Positions 56,294 through 64,000 of a DNA stretch of 64,000 nucleotides are shown here, piece by piece; position 1 is the stretch's first letter, and every line of letters starts with the position of its first letter. The position numbers and the translations under genes were made by a program. Below the pieces are notes generated by a model that made no database searches, was not told where the DNA came from, and saw only the letters and a list, made by a program, of their open reading frames with translations. Source of the stretch: Teratosphaeria epicoccoides (lineage: Eukaryota; Ascomycota; Dothideomycetes; Mycosphaerellales; Teratosphaeriaceae); assembly GCA_021401465.1 (NCBI GenBank), contig JADDMT010000021.1:186001-250000 (forward strand), in the 5' to 3' direction.

Positions 56294-58416
56294 ATGGCGG
56301 CACCAAAGGCAAGCGCGTTGCCTTCACATCTCAAGGCGGCCAATGGCTCAGACGCTGAGGGTAGGCACCACGGCAAGTCTCAAAGCCATGTGGTAAGTCG
56401 TTTGCATTCTCTTCTTCCGTTAGAGTTGCAAAGGCGGGCGCGGTGATGGCGGCGGCGAAGGAACTTGCGGACAGGTGCATACTGTGGCGTGTCACAGGCA
56501 GCGGCATCAACACAAGGGCGGTGTGAGTAGCTGCTGTCTGTGCCTCATGAAGAAGCATTACGAAAGCCTGGCAGCTGGCACTAGCTTCAATCGTAATGAA
56601 GTGGGTTTCAGTGGCATCACGAGCATCAATGGCCCCTCATCGATCAACAGCCGCCCGGCAACACCTAAATCCTTTACGATATTGTGGTGGCAGCTGCTTG
56701 CAACGCCTTCCAGGTTCTGCAGACAACGCACAAAGCGGCCAGATCTGCTCTTTACCGCTCCCCGGATCTGCCACGACCCCTCCGACATTGTCAACAGCAA
56801 CCAGCATCCAGCAGGCAGGTCCCACGGCTTGCCAGAGTCTTCACCATTGCCCGTATCCACTAGGACCGGGTCCTCGGGGGTTCTATTATATACTGCCTTG
56901 GGTCTATTATAGCTTCCTTTTCCTTCGGTGACTGACATCAGATCTCGTATAGGCCTTTGAGAACACTTCAACTTCCGTCGCCGCCTCGCAGATGCGCAAT
57001 GCGCTCAACCAGCTGGCGGACACTGTCACCGACCCACAGACAAAGCAGCGCTTCGAGACGGAGATGGACAACTTCTTCGCACTGTTCCGCCGCTACCTGA
57101 ACGATAAGGCGAAGGGTAACGAGATCGACTGGAACAAGATCGCACCGCCGAAGCCAGACCAGGTGGTCGATTACAACAGCCTGGGTAACACCGAATCTGT
57201 TGAGTTCTTGAACAAGCTCGCTGTGCTCAAGCTCAACGGTGGTTTGGGAACCTCCATGGGCTGTGTTGGTCCAAAGTCCGTCATCGAAGTGCGTGACGGC
57301 ATGTCGTTCCTCGACCTCTCCGTCCGTCAGATTGAGTACCTCAACCGAACTTACGATGTCAACGTGCCGTTCGTGCTGATGAACTCCTTCAACACCGACG
57401 CCGACACGTCCAATATTATCAAGAAGTACGAGGGTCACAACATCGACATTATGACCTTCAACCAGTCTAAGTACCCGCGTATCTTGAAGGACTCTGTCCT
57501 CCCTGTGCCGAAGAGCGCCGACAGTCAGATCACCGACTGGTACCCGCCCGGTCATGGTGACGTTTTCGAGTCGCTCTACAACAGCGGCATCCTCGACAAG
57601 TTGCTCGAGCGCGGCATCGAGATCGTCTTTCTGTCCAATGCCGACAACCTCGGCGCCGTTGTCGACCTGAACATCCTGCAGCACATGGTTGAAACAAGAG
57701 CTGAGTACATTATGGAGTTGACGGACAAGACCAAGGCCGATGTCAAGGGTGGCACAATCATCGACTATGAGGGCCAGGCTCGTCTGCTTGAGATTGCTCA
57801 GGTGCCGAAGCAGTACGTGAACGAATTCAAGTCGATCAAGAAGTTCAAGTACTTCAACACAAACAATATTTGGATGAATCTCCGGGCTGTCAAGCGTGTC
57901 GTTGAAAATAACGAGCTCAGCATGGAGATCATTCCGAATGGCAAGAGCATCCCGGCCGACAAGAAGGGCGAGGCAGACGTCAGCATCATCCAGCTCGAGA
58001 CTGCCGTCGGTGCTGCGATCAAGCACTTCCAGAACGCACACGGTGTCAACGTGCCGCGCCGCCGTTTCTTGCCAGTGAAGACCTGCTCCGACCTTTTGCT
58101 GGTGAAGTCTGACCTTTACACCCTGAAGCACGGCCAGCTTGTCATCGACCCTACCCGATTTGGCCCAGCACCGCTCATTAAGCTTGGCGGTGACTTCAAG
58201 AAGGTGTCAAGCTTCCAGTCGCGCATTCCGTCGATCCCGAAAATTCTCGAGCTTGACCACCTCACGATCACTGGTGCCGTCAACCTTGGGCGCGGCGTTG
58301 TACTCAAAGGCACGGTCATCATCGTGGCGACCGAGGGCAGCACGATCGACATCCCACCGGGCTCGGTCCTGGAGAACGTGGTCGTGCAAGGTTCACTGAG
58401 GCTGCTGGAGCACTAG
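56294..58416 (+). CDS. UGP1: UTP-glucose-1-phosphate uridylyltransferase (UDP-glucose pyrophosphorylase)
   Basis: Exon 1 is 56294-56392 (33 codons, MAAPKASALPSHLK...) and exon 2 is 56953-58416, giving 520 residues. The nucleotide-binding loop LKLNGGLGTSMGC lies near residue 126. VPFVLMNSFNTD, YPPGHGDVF and FLSNADNLGA form the uridine and sugar pocket, and FLPVKTCSDLLLVKSDLY carries the conserved Lys. The C-terminus is a left-handed beta-helix (LDHLTITGAVNLGRGVVLKG). The enzyme makes UDP-glucose from UTP and glucose-1-phosphate for glycogen, trehalose and wall beta-glucan. The intron of 560 nt (GTAAGT at 56393, GTATAG at 56952) is far longer than the others here, but the splice restores family sequence (KSQSHV/AFENTSTSV). 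A long antisense frame opposite exon 2 is a codon-bias shadow. Confidence 0.95.
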
Positions 58417-58855
58417 ATTGGCACTTGCACCTGGGTATCAAAACTTCGCATGCGCAGAAACATGGCTTCTCGAAATGCCGCAAGTCATTGCTTCGTAGGC
58501 AGGGCAGAAGTGTTGCAAAGTGCGGCAGATACAGTATGCAAGAGCATTAGTCAGGCAGGTCGCTTGACATGTACATTGAGCGAGAGCTTGGGGTTGATCC
58601 CAAAGCAGCACGCAGCATGATGGATGACACGAAAGAAATACCGAAGATACTTCTCACCTTTTATCCTTTGACTTACCGCTCAATGAAATGAGAATGCCAT
58701 GACTTGCTGACAGTCGCATCTCGTAGCTGTGTACTTCGCTTCTACTGATAAGGAGGCCTGCCCAGCTACGCTTCCATCAGCCCAAAATTTAAACCCGCCA
58801 ACAATGCCACGCTGATTGATACATAGATTTTAGCCTGTCGCAACACTGAAGTTGC
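58417..58855. other. Convergent 3' intergenic region
   Basis: Lies between the ends of UGP1 and the minus-strand gene at 58856. No coding signal seen; presumably both 3' UTRs. Confidence 0.4.
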
Positions 58856-59699
58856 TCAGCGCCCGGCTGAACGATAGCCGGAAGCCATGAAGTGGTGGCC
58901 ATTGCCACCGCCACCACCCAAGCGTCCGTCACGCTCGCCCCTGTAACTCTCATAGCCGACAGGACTGTAACTAGGGTCAGCCTCCCGCCGCCTCACGAAC
59001 TCTGGCGTAACCTGCAATATTTGATTAGTGCTATAAAGCCCTACCGGAGAATTTGGAAGAAGACTCACCATATCAGCAGGATACAGATTCGGGCCTTCGC
59101 TCGTGCCCCAACGAGCTGCATCACTCGCAGACACATACGCGATGGTACCCTCGGGCATGCTGTCGTTGTGGCCCATCCAAGACCTCTCGAGTGGATTGCC
59201 ATGCGTGCCATGGCTCAACGGCGGCATGATCTCTCTGGCCGGCGGCCGTATACCACCCGGCAGCGCTTCATTGAGCATCGAAGAGGCTCGCCTTTAGTCA
59301 TCCGTGTATATGCCTTGCAAGTCACTCGTTGGATTGACACTAGCATGTCCAGCAGTACCTGTCGGCATATACTCGACGTAAATGTAGCGGGGCTCGATCT
59401 CGAGCTGGCGCTCGGCCGGCAAGCTCGTCGATGAGGCCATCGCCGAGGAGACCATCGCCGCCGGAGCGGTAGTCGGAGATATTTAAGGAGTCGCGGGCTC
59501 GACGTGATGGCGGGCCCATTCGAGGTGGTGGAGTTATGGTCCGGGAGATGTGGGCAAAACGGTCTGGGTCTGCCGCACCTGTGGAGTGGAAAAGGCCGTC
59601 GCGTGGTCTTCTTCGGTAGCTGTCTGCTGGGGTTGGAGGGACGATGTCTGGACCGGGCATGCCCGCGAAGTCTGCCTTTTCTGGGTCGAAGAAGGGCAT
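58856..59699 (-). CDS. Uncharacterised 239-residue protein
   Basis: Exons 59359-59699, 59069-59291 and 58856-59011, introns 67 and 57 nt (GTACTG...AAAG and GTGAGT...GCAG); lengths total 720 nt. It starts MPFFDPEKADFAGMPGPDIV, is rich in Pro, Arg and Asp, and has a conserved-looking middle (WMGHNDSMPEGTIAYVSASD, then GPNLYPADM) and a Gly-rich end (GGGGNGHH). No domain is recognised. Near 59360-59420 a second frame reads RQLEIEPRYIYVEYMPTGTA, which also looks protein-like, so the first splice site or the upstream exon could be wrong. The first intron's donor and acceptor are weak, the second intron's are good. Confidence 0.55.
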
Positions 59700-59720
59700 G
59701 TTGAGATGGGTCGAAGAGAG

Positions 59721-59750
59721 GTTTCGGATATTTTCGGATGTTTTCGGATA
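59721..59750. repeat. 10-bp tandem repeat (three copies) just upstream of the minus-strand gene
   Basis: TTTTCGGATA-type units at 59721-59730, 59731-59740 and 59741-59750, one and two differences between copies. They lie 22-51 bp before the ATG at 59699, so they are in the 5' UTR or core promoter. The period equals about one helical turn. Confidence 0.6.
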
Positions 59751-60342
59751 TTTTTGAATTCTTGGTTGGAATGAGGTGTCTGTTGGATCGGGAGAGTCTG
59801 ATGATGATATCTGGTGCGAAGGAACTTCGTATGGCATGAGGTGCCGGCTCATAAGAAGCCCCAGAAGAGCCATTGCAGCGGTCAATGAGTGAGAGCGTCG
59901 GGCTGAGGATATACGTCGTCCCGGTCTGGTCTGTAAAGTAGAACAAGCCATGCGGACAAGCGTTCTTGGAAGCTATCTCTCCCCTGCCAGCTCGGTGTGG
60001 ACATGACGAAGAACACATCAGGCTGCTTGCTCGTACAGTCATCAGAGCATTTGCGAATACCGCAAGAAATGTGAGCAAGCCACTGAGGCGATTGATTCGA
60101 CAATCGAGCACCGTGGCGATTTTGGAAGGAGCGAGAAAAGCTCGGACCACATTTGTCAGCGGAAAGCTGCCACATGCGACCTTGAGCTTTGGAACCGCAA
60201 AACATCTGCATCTTGTTCATCTCAGTCAGAAATCTTTTCGAGCCAACACTTAACACGAGACTAGCCCGCGGAGTCGGTCGAGACGTACAACCAGACCAAG
60301 CAGAGCCGCAAGCACCCTATCCACTCAGCGCGACTATCCAAC

Positions 60343-60975
60343 ATGGCGAACTATCTCGCATCCATCTTCGGCACGGAGCAAGACAAGGTCAACTGCTCCT
60401 TCTACTACAAGATTGGCGCCTGCCGTCACGGCGACCGCTGCTCGCGGAAGCATGTGAAGCCCTCATATTCGCAGACCATCCTCCTCCCAAACCTCTACCA
60501 GAACCCAGCCCACGACCAAAAGATGCGCCATATGACGCCCGCACAGATGCAGAACCACTTCGACGCATTCTACGAGGACTTCTGGTGCGAGATGTGCAAA
60601 TACGGCGAGATTGAGGAGGTGGTAGTGTGCGACAACAACAATGACCACTTGATCGGCAACGTGTATGCGCGTTTCAAGTACGAGGAGTCGGCGCAAGCGG
60701 CGTGCGACGCGCTCAACAGTCGATGGTACGCGGCGAGACCGATATACTGCGAGCTCAGCCCAGTCACCGACTTCAGAGAAGCTTGTTGTAGGCTCAACAG
60801 TGGAGAGGGCTGTGTGCGAGGTGGCTTCTGCAATTTCATACACCGCAAGCAGCCGAGCGAGGAGCTGGAGAGGGAGCTGGAGCTGAGCACGAAGAAGTGG
60901 TTGAGAATGAGGGGTCGGGACGAGAAGAGCGTGAGCAGAAGCCCAAGTCCGGTGCCTGCTAATCCGAGGTATTAA
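60343..60975 (+). CDS. Splicing factor U2AF 35-kDa (small) subunit
   Basis: Single exon, 210 residues. CCCH zinc finger 1 (CSFYYKIGACRHGDRC, about 18-37), an RRM-like UHM domain (about 42-145, MQNHFDAFYEDFWCEM, LIGNVYARFKYEESAQAACD), and CCCH zinc finger 2 (CCRLNSGEGCVRGGFCNF, about 147-168). This is the fixed order of U2AF35. It binds the AG of 3' splice sites together with U2AF65 in early spliceosome assembly in the nucleus. The C-terminal RS-rich tail of animal proteins is reduced to a few Ser-Pro (SRSPSPVP), as usual in filamentous fungi. The gene has no intron in this window, which is slightly unusual for its neighbourhood. Confidence 0.95.
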   Translation: MANYLASIFGTEQDKVNCSFYYKIGACRHGDRCSRKHVKPSYSQTILLPNLYQNPAHDQKMRHMTPAQMQNHFDAFYEDFWCEMCKYGEIEEVVVCDNNNDHLIGNVYARFKYEESAQAACDALNSRWYAARPIYCELSPVTDFREACCRLNSGEGCVRGGFCNFIHRKQPSEELERELELSTKKWLRMRGRDEKSVSRSPSPVPANPRY

Positions 60976-61577
60976 GTGGACATCGGAGATTGAACAGGAG
61001 CAACACGAGCGACGCGTTCCCGCAGAGGGAGTCCGCAGCCTGACGTGCAAAATTGAGAATCTGGTCAGGTTTAGCAGCAACAGGGTCGGACTTGATCCGA
61101 GCCGTCTTGAATGTCGCCTCCGATTCCAACGTGACACAGCGCCGCCGAATGAGTCAGCCGCCGGACTACGATGGCCACTTGAATCAGTCGCTGCTGCGAT
61201 GCTTACTGAGCATAAAATGCGGCGGCAAGACTCAAAACTCAGTGAAGTTGAGAGTTTCCGTACCATCAATCAAGGATGACCACGCCATGGTTCAGCGTCC
61301 CGGCAGAGCAGAACAGTGGTTGTCGTGATTGTCAGAAGCGAGGAGGTGATGGTCGGAACAGACTTGCTCACTTCTGTTGCAGTGCATGTGCTATGATCAA
61401 TGGCATTTTGTCTCTACGTATGCGTCAAATCAACTGCTCTCGGCTGTTTCATGTGCATCATTATCGCGACTGCAGGGGTCCATCGGAAAGATAACTGAGC
61501 CGGCAGCATGATGCGGCTCGCACATTGGCCGTCCAGTCCTCGCTTCCAATGTTCCATGCTCCTCCCGCCGGCCTCGA
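60976..61577. other. Convergent 3' intergenic region
   Basis: 3' flanks of the U2AF small-subunit gene and of the minus-strand membrane protein. No coding signal seen. Confidence 0.4.
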
Positions 61578-61993
61578 TTACCTTCCCTCCGATCCCTTCA
61601 ATTCGAGCACAGCTCTCCTCGTCACCCTGACCACATCCTCGACTGCGCGCCTCGTGACATCCGAATTCGGATCCACCGCTCCCGTCCTGTTCGTTCCGAA
61701 ATCAAACACGCCTGCATTGAGCGCCCAGATGATGACAATCACAACGCCGCCGATGAGACAGAAGAAGAGTAGCCAGAATATTGGACACACCCAGGCGCGT
61801 CGTGATGTCTTGCGTTGTTGGCGGGCAAGCCAAGTATCTCTGTCAAATATATTAGGTCTTCGTAGAGGTTGATATGCAGTGCTTCGGGTTCTTACGAGTG
61901 CTTCATTTCATGCCGCGGGACGCCGTGCTCCTCGTCTAGGTGAACAGCGTAGGAAAAGCGTTTCCAGAACGCAGGATCGCGCACGCCAGCCAT
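61578..61993 (-). CDS. Small single-pass membrane protein, uncharacterised
   Basis: Exons 61896-61993 and 61578-61839 (56-nt intron, GTAAGA...ACAG), 119 residues. MAGVRDPAFWKRFSYAVHLD then HEMKHSDTWLARQQRKTSRR, one hydrophobic helix (about 51-70, VCPIFWLLFFCLIGGVVIVI), then a short polar tail. Layout is that of short cytoplasm-facing membrane proteins widespread in dothideomycetes, without assigned function (from memory of their general shape). The frame is also open upstream of the ATG except for one TGA (62028-62030), beyond which KHMPSAPSTTNTTKRI continues; this may be 5' UTR or a damaged longer N-terminus. Confidence 0.65.
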
Positions 61994-62578
61994 GCTGTAC
62001 GGGCCTTCTGCTTGACCGACTTTCGTTCAGGTCGTCGTGGCGGGTATGAAGGCTTCCTGGTCCGGTTCTCGTGCTTGTCTGGGGACCCCAGATATTCGTT
62101 TGGTCGTATTGGTCGTGGAAGGCGCGGATGGCATGTGTTTGGTAGAGCTGGGTCGTGGAATGCGATTCGGCTTCTCTCGAGGCCCGTATACTGAAAGCGA
62201 ATGGAACGGACAATGCACGAAAGAGTGAGCGCAATGATGTCCTGAAGGTGAGCAACAGAAGTCCAGGTCGACAGGCCCGTCGAAGTCGAGTTGAGAAGGA
62301 AATGAAGCTTGGAGGTCAAAGAAACCATAGTTCAAAACGGACGCACTCCAACGGCCTACCGTTGGAAGTAGATGCAGACGCCCCACGCCGAAATGAGACC
62401 TTTCGACACTGCTTGTTCGTCGCCTTCTGTGTTTGATGCCGACTATCTCAACTCTCCAGGGGTAGCTTACTGTTGACCTTGTGATCTGCGACGTGCATAT
62501 GAGTTCCACGGTCTGAGCAGAGTTGTCGATAGCATCGCTTGGCCCTGGGGTCCAGCAGGGTTCCGTGCGGGCGGTAAC

Positions 62579-62851
62579 TTAGCGTCTGTCAAGAATAGCT
62601 TGTTCGCAGATCGGCAGGAGTCGTTCGGTCAGGTTCTCTTGTCGAGCACCAGCTCCAGATATGAACCACCTTCGGTGCTCACGGATCTTGCAGTACCGTC
62701 GGCCAACGAGAAGGGGCGCATTCACTCTGGAGACAGCTCGTACTTCTACTGACGGCCATATGCTGTCCCGACTCCCCTTACACCACGAGCTCACTCTTAG
62801 CGCCGACTCATTGACTAGGAAGCGATAAGCGGAGCGGCTGAACGACGCCAT
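62579..62851 (-). CDS. Possible small protein, unsupported by domain
   Basis: 90 codons from the ATG at 62851 (MASFSRSAYRFLVNES...), with a basic, Ser-rich amphipathic start that could be a mitochondrial presequence. No recognisable family and no conserved motif. Listed because composition is protein-like; may be chance. Confidence 0.2.
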   Translation of the reverse strand: MASFSRSAYRFLVNESALRVSSWCKGSRDSIWPSVEVRAVSRVNAPLLVGRRYCKIREHRRWFISGAGARQENLTERLLPICEQAILDRR

Positions 62852-63318
62852 GGCCCAGCACCAGCTGAGGCAGTGTTGCTCCATGTGAGCTTCCACACCT
62901 CTCGACGTCACGCATGAAATTGCATCTGATAGAGGCGAAGAGCGCTGAGAATTTAGTGGGTAGGGTGGGCTCTGCCGTCCCAGGTTGATGGTCTTTTTTG
63001 TTAGATTCAGTAAGGTATTCGTCCTTCGTTCTTCCGTCTCTCATTGCTCAAGGCCGAGGCAGGCTGCCCGACCTCAACGTCACGGCGGCCTCTCGTGCTA
63101 TTGAAAATCGAACTCATTTGGCCGCCCTTAGAAGGGCGGACGGCCGGCATCGTGGGCCTGCTTGCAGAACATCTGCCGCCTGCATGGTAAATTTCTTGAC
63201 AGTGGCAGATGTAGCGTGCAGAGACGGCCATCAGCACACTACATCGTGGATCCTGTGTTTTCACTCGGACACAGCTGAAGTCGCCTCCGCTATGCCGCAA
63301 CCACATACAGCACACCCT

Positions 63319-64000
63319 ATGCGCGAATTCTACAAGCTCATCAGCATTGCCGCGTTGATGAAGAAGCGCATCGATGCGAAGGCGCGCCGCCTGGCGCCAT
63401 GCAAGGAGACCGAGAGTCTCTCATCGTCCACGCACGAAAATTATGGCGAGCCTGAACGAAGCCCTAAGGTCGCCGCGGACTCAGCAGCAAACATCCGCGA
63501 CTTGCGCGACAAAGTCAATTGCGAGAACGCCGTCTTCTATGATCGTAACCTGGAGGATGCGGATGAGCTTCGACTCCTCAGAATTGAACCTGGAAGTGGC
63601 CATGAACCGGTTCAGACGTCACTGGAGTATACTAGTATGGAGGCATCGGACTTGAAGCCTTATGATGCGCTGTCATACTGCTGGGGTGCTCAGACGGATT
63701 TCCCGCCGGTCGTCCTCGACGGCAAAGACGGCTTTCAGGTCTCGAGACATCTTCACAGCGCCCTGCTCAGACTTCGTAAGCCTGATCAACCACGCCTGAT
63801 GTGGATCGATGTCATGTGCGTCAACCAAGACAACATCCCAGAGCGAAATCGATCAGTCAGTTTGATTTGGAAGATCTATAGTAAAGCTAGGCGAGTCTGC
63901 ATCTGGATTGGTGAGAACGAAGCTGATGCTCTGATACCAAATTGTCAACGCCGTTGGCCGCATTCCGAGGATGGCGATACGCGAGCAGCGGTTTGTGCGA
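63319..64000 (+). CDS. HET-domain (heterokaryon incompatibility) protein, 5' part
   Basis: The ATG at 63319 (MREFYKLISIAALMKKRIDA) opens a frame that stays open to the right edge (227 codons). After a 75-residue leader comes LRLLRIEPGSGHEP, then the HET signatures YDALSYCWGAQTD (about 115-127), SALLRLRKPDQPRLMWIDVMC and VNQDNIPERNRSVSLIW (about 148-185), and ARRVCIWIGENE. HET domains are TIR-like modules that trigger programmed cell death when genetically different hyphae fuse; most genome copies have no assigned partner. The C-terminus, which normally specifies partners, is outside the window. Confidence 0.85.
   Translation, partial: MREFYKLISIAALMKKRIDAKARRLAPCKETESLSSSTHENYGEPERSPKVAADSAANIRDLRDKVNCENAVFYDRNLEDADELRLLRIEPGSGHEPVQTSLEYTSMEASDLKPYDALSYCWGAQTDFPPVVLDGKDGFQVSRHLHSALLRLRKPDQPRLMWIDVMCVNQDNIPERNRSVSLIWKIYSKARRVCIWIGENEADALIPNCQRRWPHSEDGDTRAAVCA

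Noticed and set aside
56968..58131. A 387-codon minus-strand frame opposite UGP1 exon 2
   Set aside because: It exactly mirrors the highly biased codons of UGP1 (Leu/Val/Glu-rich shadow); UGP1 itself matches its family end to end.
1..64000. tRNA, rRNA and CRISPR features
   Set aside because: No tRNA B-box with a matching cloverleaf was found (a GGGATCGAATCTC-like string near 30978 lacks the arms), no rRNA-like sequence, and CRISPR is not expected in a fungus; tandem repeats lack spacers.

Overview
The window is nuclear DNA of a filamentous ascomycete (Pezizomycotina). Most genes are split by 49-100 nt introns with GTRNGT donors, and the proteins are clearly fungal (Rav1, Ugp1, Sti1, U2AF35, a CYP52-type P450, a HET-domain gene). 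The gene set and the style of the short membrane and secreted proteins suggest a dothideomycete. That placement is inference, and I cannot name a species.

Layout. 0-5 kb: a large secreted Ser/Thr-rich protein with an Apple/PAN-like Cys module (minus, running off the left edge) and a SET-domain methyltransferase. 7.7-12.6 kb: a ketopantoate-reductase-like protein with a long disordered tail and a sedoheptulose-bisphosphatase-like histidine phosphatase. 13.8-14.3 kb: a broken F-box gene. 15-20.4 kb: CDC45 and an uncharacterised coiled-coil/Gly-rich protein. 20.5-31.6 kb: an accessory-looking stretch with three Myb/SANT-like genes on the same strand (two damaged), a decayed multi-exon gene, AT-rich non-coding DNA, and a near-perfect 27-bp hairpin. 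32-40 kb: a CYP52-like P450, RAV1 and a DET1-like phosphatase. 40.9-42.2 kb: a decayed tandem repeat with a period of about 200 bp. 42.7-49.4 kb: a small acidic-protein gene with an internal TAG, a Mid2-like membrane glycoprotein, a broken GNAT gene, and a three-exon 64-residue secreted protein with ten cysteines. 50-61 kb: housekeeping genes: ribosomal protein uL14 (RPL23), STI1 divergent from a FolB-like gene, UGP1, a small unknown and U2AF35. 61.5-64 kb: a small membrane protein and the 5' part of a HET-domain gene.

The genes do not form one pathway. The window joins a conserved core (replication, translation, splicing, V-ATPase assembly, UDP-glucose supply, chaperone cycle) to a gene-poor accessory segment. 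The items most worth following are the cysteine-rich secreted protein, the Myb/SANT cluster, the hairpin at 30.6 kb, the repeat array at 41-42 kb, and a recurring pattern in which coding sequence continues in frame past a single stop codon that is one C-to-T change from a sense codon. Intron boundaries were placed by eye from splice consensus and reading-frame continuity. For each spliced model given as complete, exon lengths sum to a multiple of three.
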